64,000 nt of DNA from Pelomonas lactea (GCF_043555885.1 NZ_JBIGHX010000005.1:186001-250000); one strand, 5' to 3'. Positions 7,107-16,571 are shown, counted from the first letter of the stretch. Notes: generated from the letters alone by a model not told the origin. A program made the numbers and translations.

Positions 7107-8819
7107 TCACGCCTTCAACTTCTCCCCAGTCACCGCGTCACCCTCCGGCGGCGGTGTCTTGCTGAGCTTCCAGCGCCCGCCCCCCGTCAGCTGCAGCACG
7201 CGGCGGTGGAAGCCGGCCACGGCGGCGCGGTGGGCGATGCTGATCAGCGTGGTGCCGCGCTGGCGCAGGCGCTCGTACAGGCGCTGCTGGTTGGCGTCGT
7301 CCAGCGCGCTGGTGGCTTCGTCGAGGATGGCCACGCGCGGGGCGTGCACCAGCAGCCGGGCGAAGGCCAGGCGCTGCTGCTCGCCGCCGCTGAGCAGCTT
7401 CTCCCAGTCTTCCTTGCGGTCCAGGCCCGCGTCGGTGTCGGCCAGGTGGCGCAGCTGCACTTCGTCCAGCACCTTCAGCAGCGCCTCGTCGTCGCGGTCG
7501 GCATGGGTGCGCGGGTAGATGAGCTGGCTGCGCAGCGTGCCGGCCTGCAGGTAGGGGCGCTGCGGCAGGAAGAACACGTCCTCCTGCGGCGGGTGTTCGA
7601 TGTGGCCGCCGCCCTGCGTCCACAGGCCGGCGATGGCGCGCAGCAGCGAGCTCTTGCCGCAGCCGCTGGCGCCGGTGATGAGCAGCGACCCGCCGGCCGG
7701 CACGCTCAGCGACAGGTCCTTCACCAGCACACGGTCGCTGCCCGGGGCGGTCACGGTCACGTTGGAGAGCTTCAACTCCCGCGCCGGCTGCAGCGCGATG
7801 CCGGCGGCGGGCGGTGCCTCCTGCAGCTTCTGCGCCATCACGTGCAGCCGGTCGATGCCGGCGACGAAGCGCGACAGGCTCTCGAAGTTCTCGACGATGA
7901 CGGACACCGCGCTCAGCACCGCGGCGAACGCGCCGCCGGCCTGCACGGCCTGGCCCACCTCCAGCTCGCCCGCCAGCACCTGGCCGGCCAGCACGACGAA
8001 GGGCACCAGCAGGCTGAGCTGGCTGAACGAGCGCTGGAACAGGTTCAGCAGGAACTGCGCGCGGATCATCTTCTTCGTGTTCAGCAGCGCGGCGCGCAGG
8101 CGCTGGTCCAGCTGGTGGCGCTCCTGCTGCTCGCCGCGGTAGAAGGCGATGGACTCGGCGTTCTCGCGCAGCCGCATGAGCCGGAAGCGGAAGTCGGCCT
8201 CGCGCTTGAGCTGCCAGAAGTTCAGCCGGATCAGCGGCCGACCGAACAGCCCGATGGACAGCAGCGTGCCCAGCAGCGCGTAGGCGATGAGAAAGCCCAC
8301 CAGCAGCTTGGACAGCCCCCACAGCACGGCGCTGAACGCCACCAGCTGCATGGCCGAGCCGAGCAGGATGAGCAGGAAGTTCAGCGAGCGGCCGGTGAAG
8401 GTGTTGACGTCGTCGGCGATGCGCTGGTCGGGGTTGTCCACGCCGGCGAGGCGGAAGTAGGCGCGGTCGCCGAGGTAGGCATCCAGGAAGCGGTGCGTGA
8501 GCCAGCGCCGCCAGTCGTTGGCGTAGGCGTCGCGCGCGGCGTAGTACAGCGCGTAGACGGGCACGGCAATGCCGACGACCCACAGCATGCCGCGCACGGC
8601 GGCCCAGAAGCGGCCTTCGTCGCGCGCGGCCAGCGCGGAGGTCAGCTCGCCGGTCTTCTCGTTGATGAGCACGGCCAGCTGGGTGTCCAGCAGCATCAGC
8701 GCGATGAGGCCCACCAGCACGGCCCAGGCGACGCGGCGGCGGTCGCCCGTCCAGTAGGGTTTGGCCACGACGAGGAAGCGGCTCCAGGCGGAGGTCGTGT
8801 CGGCGGGCGTGGGGCTCAT
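7107..8819 (-). CDS. ABC transporter, fused permease-ATPase, SbmA/YddA-like
   Basis: A 570-residue half-transporter with an N-terminal membrane domain of the ABC_membrane_2 (SbmA/BacA, YddA) type. It contains about six membrane segments, and an EAA-like stretch FWQLKREADFRFRLMRLRENAESIAFYRGE that is a hallmark of this group. The ATPase domain has Walker A TGASGCGKSS (about 380-389), signature LSGGEQQRLAFARL and Walker B VAILDEATSALDD. Members import or export peptides, vitamins or acyl-CoA; the substrate here is unknown. The ATG at 8819 was chosen because the membrane domain begins shortly after. The carbamoyltransferase-like gene lies 83 bp upstream on the same strand. Confidence 0.88.
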   Translation of the reverse strand: MSPTPADTTSAWSRFLVVAKPYWTGDRRRVAWAVLVGLIALMLLDTQLAVLINEKTGELTSALAARDEGRFWAAVRGMLWVVGIAVPVYALYYAARDAYANDWRRWLTHRFLDAYLGDRAYFRLAGVDNPDQRIADDVNTFTGRSLNFLLILLGSAMQLVAFSAVLWGLSKLLVGFLIAYALLGTLLSIGLFGRPLIRLNFWQLKREADFRFRLMRLRENAESIAFYRGEQQERHQLDQRLRAALLNTKKMIRAQFLLNLFQRSFSQLSLLVPFVVLAGQVLAGELEVGQAVQAGGAFAAVLSAVSVIVENFESLSRFVAGIDRLHVMAQKLQEAPPAAGIALQPARELKLSNVTVTAPGSDRVLVKDLSLSVPAGGSLLITGASGCGKSSLLRAIAGLWTQGGGHIEHPPQEDVFFLPQRPYLQAGTLRSQLIYPRTHADRDDEALLKVLDEVQLRHLADTDAGLDRKEDWEKLLSGGEQQRLAFARLLVHAPRVAILDEATSALDDANQQRLYERLRQRGTTLISIAHRAAVAGFHRRVLQLTGGGRWKLSKTPPPEGDAVTGEKLKA

Positions 8820-8902
8820 GGGGGCAGGCGGGCGTGGCAGCGTTCGGCCAAGCCTAGGGGCGCCGTCGCGGCGCCGGTGTCGGACGCCGCGCCGGTGCGG
8901 CG

Positions 8903-9370
8903 TCAGCCCAGCGCCGCGGCCAGCAGCGCCTGCAGCAGGTGGCGGTGGTTGCCGGCGGTCTCGCCGTCCATCGTGTCGGCCAGCTGGCGCAGCGGGTGGC
9001 CGGCGTCGGCAATGCCGTCGAACACGGGCACGCCGGCGTGGCGGCCCAGCTCGCCCAGTTCGGCGGCGGGCAGGCCCTGGCATTCGATGGCGTCGTAGAG
9101 CTGGCCCAGCAGCGAGGCGAGGTTGCGCGCATGCCGGTCGCCCAGGCCGCTGGCGCGCACGCGGGCCACCTGGCCGCCCAGCTCGGTTGCCGCGCGCACG
9201 AAGGCGGTGGCGGCCGGGCCGTCGAGGTCGTCGCTGAGCAGCGCGAGCCGCTTGCCGCGCAGCAGCTGGGGCAGGCCGGCGTCGCTGGCGGCGGCGCGCT
9301 TGAGGCGCTCGGCGTCGGCGATCAGCGCGAGGCCGTTGTCGGCGGACCAGGGTGAGGCGTGGGGCAGCAT
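8903..9370 (-). CDS. Stand-alone ornithine/aspartate carbamoyltransferase N-domain-like protein
   Basis: A 155-residue protein that follows the carbamoyl-phosphate-binding half of ornithine carbamoyltransferase: LLRGKRLALLSDDL, then RHARNLASLLGQLYDAIECQG and AGVPVFDGIADAGHPLRQLADTM, which line up with the OTC segments around the HPxQ motif. The essential STRTR loop is replaced by DDLDGPAATAF, and the HPxQ becomes HPLRQ. The whole second domain, which binds ornithine, is absent. It is therefore unlikely to be an active transcarbamylase. It may be a decayed copy or a repurposed ligand-binding protein. The intact reading frame and normal codon use argue for a functional protein. Confidence 0.7.
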   Translation of the reverse strand: MLPHASPWSADNGLALIADAERLKRAAASDAGLPQLLRGKRLALLSDDLDGPAATAFVRAATELGGQVARVRASGLGDRHARNLASLLGQLYDAIECQGLPAAELGELGRHAGVPVFDGIADAGHPLRQLADTMDGETAGNHRHLLQALLAAALG

Positions 9371-9544
9371 GGCCGGCGCAGGCTAAGCGCTCGCCGCTGC
9401 GGCGAGGCTGACGAAGATCAAGCCGCAAGCGCCGTTTACACGCCGTTTACCGAGTGTTGCCGAGTGGTGCGGATCGTTGTTCGGCGGTTGTCGGCCGGTT
9501 TCTAAGCTCCTGTCCATCGAATCCGCTTCACCAGGAGCCCCGCC

Positions 9545-10309
9545 ATGATGACCGCCACCAGCACCGCCGCCGCCCGCGCCCGCACCCCGTCTGCCCAGCC
9601 GGCGGCCGGCCGGCACGAGGTGGCCGAGCGCATCGCCGGCACGCTGCAGCTGCTGCAGGACCATGTCGCCATCACGCGGCGCATCGTGCGGGCCGGTGAC
9701 AGCGTCTACGAGGCGGGTGAGCGCTTCGGCATGCTGCACGTCATCAACTCCGGCTTCTTCAAGACCATCAACCTCGCCGCCGACGGCCGCGAGCAGGTGG
9801 TGGGCCTGCACTTCAAGGGCGACTGGCTGGGCTTTGACGGCATCGCCGCGGGCCAGTACGGCTGCGACGCGGTGGCGCTGGACACGGGCGAGGTCTGGAG
9901 CATCCGCTACGACGCGCTGCTGGCCGCCTGCGCCCGCCACCCGCAGCTGCTGGGCGTGCTGCACCAGGCCATGAGCCGCGAGATCACGCGCGACCGCGAC
10001 TCGCTGCTGAGCCTGTGCACGCTGTCCGCCGACGCCCGCGTGGCCGACTTCCTGCGCTACTGGGCCGATGCGATGGCCCAGCGCGGGCTGCGCCACGACC
10101 AGATCACGCTGCGCATGACGCGCGCCGAGATCGGCAACTACCTGGGCATGACGCTGGAGACCGTCAGCCGTGCGCTGACGCGGCTGTCGCGCGAGCAGCT
10201 GATCGCCTTCCCCGAGCGCGGCCGCCGCGACGTGCAGATACCCGACGTGCAGGCGCTGGGCGCCTACGTGCAGCGCAGCCTGGCGCCGGCCAGCACGACG
10301 CTGCAGTAA
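9545..10309 (+). CDS. Crp/Fnr-family transcriptional regulator
   Basis: A 254-residue regulator. A cyclic-nucleotide-binding-like barrel spans about residues 45-155 (VRAGDSVYEAGERFGMLHVINSGFFK). A C-terminal helix-turn-helix follows with MTRAEIGNYLGMTLETVSRALTRL, very close to the FNR recognition helix (E--S-R). The four FNR cysteines that ligate the iron-sulfur cluster are not visible: only two Cys occur in the barrel and none is near the N-terminus. It may be a heme-free, FixK-like or stress regulator. AGGAG precedes the ATG. It is divergent from the carbamoyltransferase-like gene. No convincing TTGAT-N4-ATCAA site occurs upstream. Confidence 0.87.
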   Translation: MMTATSTAAARARTPSAQPAAGRHEVAERIAGTLQLLQDHVAITRRIVRAGDSVYEAGERFGMLHVINSGFFKTINLAADGREQVVGLHFKGDWLGFDGIAAGQYGCDAVALDTGEVWSIRYDALLAACARHPQLLGVLHQAMSREITRDRDSLLSLCTLSADARVADFLRYWADAMAQRGLRHDQITLRMTRAEIGNYLGMTLETVSRALTRLSREQLIAFPERGRRDVQIPDVQALGAYVQRSLAPASTTLQ

Positions 10310-10334
10310 GCCGCGCAGCACCTTGGCCCTTCGG

Positions 10335-10467
10335 GCCGAGCGCCGGGCCGCCCCAAGCCGGCCCGTTCAGGCGACGTGCTGGCGGCTCGATGCCGCGAGC
10401 GTCGCCGTCCCCTCGGGGGACCGGCTGGGCTGGCCCGCGTTCAGCGCGGCAAGCCCGGGCGAGGGGC
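10335..10467 (-). repeat. Three-hairpin intergenic element, copy A
   Basis: Read on the minus strand this copy has a CCCCCGAGGGG hairpin, then a variable stem (GGCGACG opposite CGTCGCC), then the constant block GGGCCGGCTTGGGGCGGCCC. Related copies lie at 24743, 30730, 32908 and 34254. It lies between two convergent genes, and 10441-10467 also encodes the last eight residues and stop of the hybrid kinase. Confidence 0.75.
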
Positions 10468-12384
10468 CGCCTTCACCACCCTCGCGACGGCCCGCGCCAG
10501 CTCCTCGCGGCTGAAGGGCTTGCGCAGCAGCTCGTGGGCGGCGGCCTCGTCGGCGTCCAGCAGCTCCGACGAATAGCCCGACATCAGCAGCACCGCCAGC
10601 CCGGGGTGCTGCTGCTGCGCGCGCTGCGCCAGCTGCGTGCCGCGCAGGCCGGCACCCAGCGCGATGTCCGACAGCAGCAGGCCGCAGCCTGCGTCGCCCG
10701 CCAGCTCGGCCAGCGCCAGTTCGGCGGTCGCCACGGCGCGCACCTCGCAGCCCAGCGTGCGCAGGAAGGTCGTCACGACGGTGCGCACCTCCGGCTCGTC
10801 CTCCACCAGCAGCACGCGCAGCCCGGGCGGCACGGCGTCGCCGCCCGCGCCCTCGGCCGCGGCGTCGTCGGCCGCGTCGGCATGCACGGGCAGCAGCAGC
10901 GACACCGTCGTGCCCTGGCCCGGCGTGCTGTCCAGCAGCGCCGCGCCGCGTGACTGCTTGGCGAAGCCGTACACCGTGCTCAGCCCCAGGCCCGTGCCGC
11001 GGCCGGCCTCCTTGGTCGTGAAGAAGGGCTCGAAGGCACGCTCGCGCACCGCCTCGGGCATGCCGGCGCCGTTGTCGGCGATGTCTATGCGCAGGTAGTC
11101 GCGCGGCCGGCCGCCGGCCAGCTCGGCGGGCAGCGTGTCGCAGCGGCGCGCGGCAAACGCCAGCTCGCCGCCGTCGGGCATGGCGTCGCGCGCGTTGATG
11201 GCGATGTTCAGCAGGGCCGACTCCAGCTGCCCCGGGTCGGCCAGGCACGGCGGGCAGCCGGGCTCGACGTCGACGCGCAGGCGGATGCGCTGGTCCAGCG
11301 TGCGGCGCAGCATGTCGGCCAGCGACTCCAGCAGCGCGCCCACGTCCACGTGCGTGGGCTGCAGCACCTGGCGGCGCGAGAAGGCCAGCAGCTTGGCGGT
11401 GAGCTCGGCGCCGCGCTTGGAGGCGCGGGTCGCCGCGCTGACCAGCTGCGGCGCGATGGCGTCGCCCGCCACGGCGGGCAGGTCTTCCAGCACCTGCAGG
11501 TTGCCCTGGATGATGGTCAGCAGGTTGTTGAAGTCGTGCGCGATGCCGCCGGTCAGCTGGCCCACGCTCTCCAGCCGCTGCGCGTGGTTCAGCGCCTCCT
11601 CGGTCTGCGTGCGCTGCAGGCTGGTGGCCAGCAGATGGGCCAGCGACTGCAGGAAGCGCTCCTCGTCGTCGCCGAAGCGCTCGCCCGCGCGCGGGCGCGC
11701 CGTCAGCGTGCCGACGACCTGGCCGCGGTCGGTCAGCGGCGCGGCCAGCGTGCCGTCGGCGGCCGGGCCCGCATCGCCTGCCGGCACGCGGCTGCCGAGC
11801 TGGCCGGCGGGCACGTTGCCGGCGCAGCCGGCCACGCGCTGGCTCTGGCGGTCGGGCTCCAGCAGCAGCACCACCGAGGCGTCGGCCTGCAGCGCCTGCA
11901 CGGCCACCTGCGGCACGCGCTGCAGCAGCTGCTGCGGGTCGCGCGTGTCCACCGCCATGCCGCCCACCTGCGCCAGGTGCTCGGCGTAGTGGGCGCGCTT
12001 GAGCGCCTGCTTGACGCGCGGGTAGGCGCCGATGTCGCGGATGGCCGCCACCACGTAGGGCAGGCCCTGCGCGTGCAGCGGGCTCAGCGCGATCTCGACC
12101 ATCACCTCCGAGCCGTCCTTGCGCCGCGCCACCAGCTCCATCTGCGTGCCCATGGGGCGCGGCCGGGGATGCAGGGCGTAGCTCTCGCGGTAGGCGGCGT
12201 GGCGGGGGCGGATGGCGTCGGGCACCAGCGCGTCCACCGACAGGCCGATGAGCTCCTCAGGGCTGTAGCCCAGCAGCGTCGTCGCGGTCGGGTTGGCCAG
12301 CGCGATGTGCCCGCGCGCATCCACCAGCAGCAGCGCGTCGGCCGACGCGGCGAACAGGGCGTGGTGCAGTGCGGCGGCGTCCAT
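10441..12384 (-). CDS. Cytoplasmic hybrid sensor histidine kinase (PAS-GAF-HisKA-HATPase-REC)
   Basis: A 647-residue kinase without membrane segments. A PAS domain spans about 6-120, and a GAF-like region about 145-265. The phospho-acceptor box GGIAHDFNNLL has His283. The ATPase has N box NIAINARDAMP (about 393-403) and G boxes DNGAGMP and GTGLGLST. A C-terminal receiver spans 522-640 with acidic ED near 528-529, phospho-acceptor Asp573 (LSDIAL) and Lys622 in KPF. It follows the OmpR-type regulator gene by 3 bp, so the two form one operon and probably one phosphorelay. The last residues are encoded inside a dispersed intergenic repeat. The stimulus is unknown. Confidence 0.92.
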   Translation of the reverse strand: MDAAALHHALFAASADALLLVDARGHIALANPTATTLLGYSPEELIGLSVDALVPDAIRPRHAAYRESYALHPRPRPMGTQMELVARRKDGSEVMVEIALSPLHAQGLPYVVAAIRDIGAYPRVKQALKRAHYAEHLAQVGGMAVDTRDPQQLLQRVPQVAVQALQADASVVLLLEPDRQSQRVAGCAGNVPAGQLGSRVPAGDAGPAADGTLAAPLTDRGQVVGTLTARPRAGERFGDDEERFLQSLAHLLATSLQRTQTEEALNHAQRLESVGQLTGGIAHDFNNLLTIIQGNLQVLEDLPAVAGDAIAPQLVSAATRASKRGAELTAKLLAFSRRQVLQPTHVDVGALLESLADMLRRTLDQRIRLRVDVEPGCPPCLADPGQLESALLNIAINARDAMPDGGELAFAARRCDTLPAELAGGRPRDYLRIDIADNGAGMPEAVRERAFEPFFTTKEAGRGTGLGLSTVYGFAKQSRGAALLDSTPGQGTTVSLLLPVHADAADDAAAEGAGGDAVPPGLRVLLVEDEPEVRTVVTTFLRTLGCEVRAVATAELALAELAGDAGCGLLLSDIALGAGLRGTQLAQRAQQQHPGLAVLLMSGYSSELLDADEAAAHELLRKPFSREELARAVARVVKAAPRPGLPR

Positions 12385-12387
12385 GGC

Positions 12388-13131
12388 TCAGTGCTGGCTG
12401 ACGGCGGGCGCGAACAGGTAGCCGGCGCCACGCACCGACTTGATGAGCTGCGGCTCGTCGGCGTTGTCGCCCAGCTTGCGGCGCAGCCGGCCGACGAGCA
12501 CGTCGATGGTGCGGTCGAAGGGCGCTGCCTCGCGGCCGCGCGTCTGCTCCAGCAGGAAGTCGCGCGACAGCACGCGGCCGGCGTGGCGGGCCAGCACCTG
12601 CAGCAGCTCGAACTCGCCGGTGGTCAGCACCACCTCCGTGCCGCTGGCGTCGACGAGGCGGCGCGCCGCGGTGTCCAGCTCCCAGCCGGCGAAGCGCAGG
12701 CGCGGCCGCTGCGGCGGTGCGGGTGCGGCCGCGGGCGGCGCCGGCTCGGCCGGCACGAGGCGGCGCAGCACGGCCTTGATGCGGGCCAGCAGCTCGCGCA
12801 GGTCGAAGGGCTTGGTCACGTAGTCGTCGGCGCCGATCTCCAGGCCCACGACCTTGTCGATGGCGTCGCCGCGGCCCGTCACGATGACCAGCCCGCAGCG
12901 CCAGTGCTCGCGCAGCTGGCGGGCGATGACGAAGCCGTCCTCGCCGGGCAGGCCCAGGTCCAGCAGCACCAGCGCGGCGGGGTCGCGTGCCATCAGCTCC
13001 AGCAGCGCGCGGCCGCTGTGCACCTGGCTGACGCGAAAGCCCTGTGCCTGCAGATAGGTGGCCAGCAGCTGGGTGATGTCGACTTCGTCGTCGAGAACGG
13101 CAACGTGGGGCAGGGTCATGGATTCCGGCAT
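12388..13131 (-). CDS. OmpR-family response regulator
   Basis: A 247-residue two-domain regulator. The receiver (about 8-125) has acidic DDE at 14-16, phospho-acceptor Asp58 (LLDLGLP), Thr near 85 (IVTGRG) and Lys in TKPFDLREL. A Pro/Ala linker leads to a winged-helix DNA-binding domain with LTTGEFELLQVLARHAG and RTIDVLVGRLRRKLGD, typical of OmpR/PhoB. The second in-frame ATG at 13119 (MTLPHV) is an equally likely start. It is first in a two-gene operon with the hybrid kinase. It is divergent from the GGDEF-EAL gene, which could be a target. Confidence 0.93.
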   Translation of the reverse strand: MPESMTLPHVAVLDDEVDITQLLATYLQAQGFRVSQVHSGRALLELMARDPAALVLLDLGLPGEDGFVIARQLREHWRCGLVIVTGRGDAIDKVVGLEIGADDYVTKPFDLRELLARIKAVLRRLVPAEPAPPAAAPAPPQRPRLRFAGWELDTAARRLVDASGTEVVLTTGEFELLQVLARHAGRVLSRDFLLEQTRGREAAPFDRTIDVLVGRLRRKLGDNADEPQLIKSVRGAGYLFAPAVSQH

Positions 13132-13280
13132 GCGGTGCTGGCGCAGCGATGGCGGTCACTTTAACCCCCGCCGCCGCCGTGAAATCGCACCGCGATCCGC
13201 GGGCCTGACGCGAGAACCGAGCGGAGCGACTTGATGCAGGTCAGATGCTCGCCGGATGGCGGTGCCCAGAATGCCCGCCC

Positions 13281-16200
13281 ATGACGAAGAGGACGGCCGA
13301 AGTGCGAGACCCGGCGAGCAAGACGTTCTGGCAGCCGCCGGCGTTCGACGGCGAGCGGCCGGGCGCGGCGCGGCGCTGGCTGGGCGGCGCAGAGCGCGGC
13401 GCGCTGGCCGCGGCGCTGCTGTACGCGGTGTTCGGCGTGACGTGGGTGCTGTGGTCGGACCGGTTGCTGTTCGAGTCGTCCTCCGAGCTGGCCGTGCTGC
13501 GGCCGCTGGGGCAGTGGAAGGGGCTGGCGTTCGTCGCGCTGTCGGCGCTGTGGGTGGGCGTGGCGGGGTGGCGGCACCGCGACCTGCCCGCCACGGCGCA
13601 GATGCCCGGCGGGCGGCGGCTGATGGCCGTGCTGAGCCTGGCGGCGGTGGCCATCATCGGCGTCGGCATGGCCGGCGCCATCCATGCATCGCGGGGCGAG
13701 CGCCGCGAGGTCTCGCAGATGCTGGCCGCGATGGCGCAGGCGCGCGGCATGCTGTGGGCCGCCTGGCTGCAGGAGCGGCAGAAGGACGCGGCGAGCCGGC
13801 GCGACGATGCGGAGCTGCTGCAGCTGCTGGCGCGCCGCGAGCGCACCGAGCCCGACGAGCCCGCATCGCCGCTGCTGGCCGGCCACCTGCGCGAGCTGTG
13901 CGTGCAGCTGCGCTGCCTGGACGCCCGCATTGCCGAGGCGGCGCCGGGCCCCGACGTCGCCGTCATCGCGGTGGGCGACGCCCGCGCCGACGGCGCGCCG
14001 CAGCGCGTGCTGGCCGAGGTCGGCACGCCGCTCGTGTCAGCGGCCGGCGCTGCGGCCCGGCTGGTGCTGCGGTTTGATGCCACGCCCACGCTGGCCGCGC
14101 TGCTGGCGGCGGGCGACGCCAGCCGCGCGAGGCTGCTGCTGTCGCGGCACGCGGGCAGCGGCTGGCACTGGCTGGAGGCCGCGCCGGCCGGCGGCCTGGC
14201 CGGCCGCGTGGTGGCGCAGGCCGGTGCCTCGGGCTGGCCGGGTCGCGGCGCGGACGGCCAGCCGGCGCCGCTCGTCTTCGACGCCACGCTGGACGCGCAG
14301 CGGGCCTTCGTCGGCGCCGCGGTGCCCGCGGGCAGCGGCTGGTCGCTGCTGGCCGTCGCCGATGCCGGCAACCTCTATCGGCACGCGTGGGGCGAGCTGC
14401 TGTGGATCGTCGCCGCCGACCTCGCGGCGCTGGTGCTGCTGGCCTTCGGCGTCTACGGCCTGCAGCAGCGCCGCGAGTTGCTGGCCAGCCGGCGCGAGCG
14501 CGCCGAGCAGGCGGAGAAGCTGCGCGCGCTGAACCTGCTGGAGGCCGTCACCAACAGCACGCCGGCGCTGGTGTTCACCAAGGATCTGCGGGGGCGTTTC
14601 ACGTTCGTGAACCAGGCCACCTGCCGCGCGCTCGGCCAGCCGGCGCAGGCCGTGCTCGGCGCGCGCGCCGACGCCTTCCTGCCGCCCGAGGACTGCCAGC
14701 GCATCGCGGCGCTGAACGATGAGGTCGTGCAGTCCGGCCGCACCCTTGCCAGCGAGGGCCCGCTGACGACGGCGCTGGGGCGGCGCTGGTATCTGCGCAC
14801 GCTGGGCCCGCTGCGCGACGCGGACGGCAGCATCAGCGGCATCTTCGGCGTCGTGCACGACATCACCGAGCGCCGCCAGCAGGAGGAGCGCCACCGCCAG
14901 TGGGCCCAGGCGTTCGAGAGCACGCGCGACGGCGTCATCATCTGCGACGCGGCCGGCCGCATCGAGAGCGTGAACCCGGCGTTCACCGAGATCACCGGCT
15001 ATGCGCCCGCGGATGCCATCGGCCGCACGCCCGCGCTGCTGCACTCGGGCCGGCACGACGCCGAGTTCTACCGCCAGCTCTGGCGCGGCATCACCGAGCA
15101 GGGCCACTGGCGCGGCGAGATCTGGAACCGGCGCAAGGACGGCGAGATCTACCCCGAGTGGCTGACGATCAGCGCCGTGCGCGACGACGCCGGCGCCATC
15201 ACCAACTACGTCGGCGTGTTCACCGACATCACGCGCGTCAAGCGCGATGAGGCAGAGCTGCAGCGCCTGGCCAACTACGACCCGCTGACCGAGCTGCCCA
15301 ACCGCCGCCTGCTGATCGCGCGGCTGGAGCAGGCGCTGGCCCGCACGCAGCGCCTGGGCGGGCGCACGGCGCTGCTGTACATCGACCTGGACGGTTTCAA
15401 GACCGTCAACGACAGCCTGGGCCATCCGGCCGGCGACGAGCTGCTGGTGGAGATGGCGCGCCGGCTGGGCGGGCGCATCCGCCGCGGCGACACGCTGGGC
15501 CGGCTGGGTGGCGACGAGTTCCTCGTCATCGCCGAGTCGCTGAACGGCCCGCAGGAGGCCGCCGTGCTGGCCCAGGACCTCATCGACGCCGTTGCGCGGG
15601 TCGTCACGCTGGGCGGCGGGCACGAGGTCTACGTGACCGCCAGCATCGGCATCAGCCTGTTCCCCGACGACGGCTGCAGCGACGCGACGGCGATGATGCG
15701 CGACGCCGACGCGGCGCTCTACCGCGCCAAGGAGCAGGGCCGCAACCGGCTGTGCTTCTTCACGCACGACCTGAACCGCCAGGCCGTCGCCCGGCTGGAC
15801 ATCGAGGTGGCGCTCAGCCAGGCGCTGGACCGCGGCGAGCTGCGGCTGCACTACCAGCCCAAGGTGGGCGCCGCCAGCGGCCGCGTCATGGGCGCCGAGG
15901 CGCTGCTGCGCTGGCAGCGGGGCGCCGACCTGGTGCCGCCGGGGCTGTTCGTGCCGATTGCCGAGCAGAGCAGCCTGATCCTGGAAATCGGCGCCTGGGT
16001 CATCGACCAGGCCTGCGCGCAGCTCGCGCGCTGGCGCGCCGACGGGCTGGCCATGCCGCGCATCGCCGTCAACGTGGCCGCCCGCCAGTTCGCCGCCGGC
16101 GACCTGGACCGCGTCGTGGGCCAGGCGCTGCGCCGCCACGGCGTGCCGCCGGCCTGCCTGGAGCTGGAGGTCACCGAGAGCATGCTCATCGACAGGCCCG

Positions 16201-16571
16201 GCGAGGGTGTCGACATGCTGCGCCGGCTCAAGGACCTGGGCGTCAAGCTGTCGCTGGATGACTTCGGCACGGGCTACTCCAGCCTGGCCTATCTGCGCCA
16301 GTTCCCCATCGATGCGCTGAAGGTCGACAAGTCCTTCGTCGACCACATCGGCATCGGCCCCGACGGCAGCGCCATCGTCGACGCGGTGATCTCGCTGGCG
16401 CACCGGCTGGGGCTGGCCGTGGTGGCCGAGGGCGTGGAGACGCCGGCCCAGCAGGCCCACCTGCGCGCGCAGGGCTGCGACGAGCTGCAGGGCTACGGCC
16501 TGGCCCGGCCCATGCCGGCCGATGCCTTCGAGGCCTGGTGCGCCGGCCGCGAGGTGGCCGCGGCGGCGTGA
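13281..16571 (+). CDS. Membrane PAS-PAS-GGDEF-EAL protein (cyclic di-GMP turnover)
   Basis: A 1096-residue inner-membrane protein. Three membrane helices lie near residues 37-57, 76-96 and 110-130. A periplasmic sensor region of about 240 residues follows, then a fourth helix near 374-395. Two PAS domains (about 416-535 and 540-655) precede a GGDEF domain whose motif is intact (near 743), with an inhibitory RxxD site (RRGD) five residues ahead of it. The EAL domain is also complete: EALLRW, ESMLID, LDDFGTGYSSL and VVAEGVET. It could both make and degrade cyclic di-GMP. ATG 13281 is chosen; a CAGAAT -10 ends eight bases before it and no ribosome binding site is seen. Confidence 0.94.
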   Translation: MTKRTAEVRDPASKTFWQPPAFDGERPGAARRWLGGAERGALAAALLYAVFGVTWVLWSDRLLFESSSELAVLRPLGQWKGLAFVALSALWVGVAGWRHRDLPATAQMPGGRRLMAVLSLAAVAIIGVGMAGAIHASRGERREVSQMLAAMAQARGMLWAAWLQERQKDAASRRDDAELLQLLARRERTEPDEPASPLLAGHLRELCVQLRCLDARIAEAAPGPDVAVIAVGDARADGAPQRVLAEVGTPLVSAAGAAARLVLRFDATPTLAALLAAGDASRARLLLSRHAGSGWHWLEAAPAGGLAGRVVAQAGASGWPGRGADGQPAPLVFDATLDAQRAFVGAAVPAGSGWSLLAVADAGNLYRHAWGELLWIVAADLAALVLLAFGVYGLQQRRELLASRRERAEQAEKLRALNLLEAVTNSTPALVFTKDLRGRFTFVNQATCRALGQPAQAVLGARADAFLPPEDCQRIAALNDEVVQSGRTLASEGPLTTALGRRWYLRTLGPLRDADGSISGIFGVVHDITERRQQEERHRQWAQAFESTRDGVIICDAAGRIESVNPAFTEITGYAPADAIGRTPALLHSGRHDAEFYRQLWRGITEQGHWRGEIWNRRKDGEIYPEWLTISAVRDDAGAITNYVGVFTDITRVKRDEAELQRLANYDPLTELPNRRLLIARLEQALARTQRLGGRTALLYIDLDGFKTVNDSLGHPAGDELLVEMARRLGGRIRRGDTLGRLGGDEFLVIAESLNGPQEAAVLAQDLIDAVARVVTLGGGHEVYVTASIGISLFPDDGCSDATAMMRDADAALYRAKEQGRNRLCFFTHDLNRQAVARLDIEVALSQALDRGELRLHYQPKVGAASGRVMGAEALLRWQRGADLVPPGLFVPIAEQSSLILEIGAWVIDQACAQLARWRADGLAMPRIAVNVAARQFAAGDLDRVVGQALRRHGVPPACLELEVTESMLIDRPGEGVDMLRRLKDLGVKLSLDDFGTGYSSLAYLRQFPIDALKVDKSFVDHIGIGPDGSAIVDAVISLAHRLGLAVVAEGVETPAQQAHLRAQGCDELQGYGLARPMPADAFEAWCAGREVAAAA

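Noticed and set aside
1579..7110. The tRNA as an integration site for the defence island
   Set aside because: I looked for a second copy of the tRNA 3' end (the T arm and CCA region) near 7030-7110 and found none. There is also no integrase gene.
2460..7110. A type I HsdR motor subunit
   Set aside because: No DEAD-box helicase frame occurs in the island or its flanks, so I did not call a full type I system.
9371..9544. FNR box upstream of the Crp/Fnr gene
   Set aside because: No TTGAT-N4-ATCAA-like palindrome could be found in the gap.
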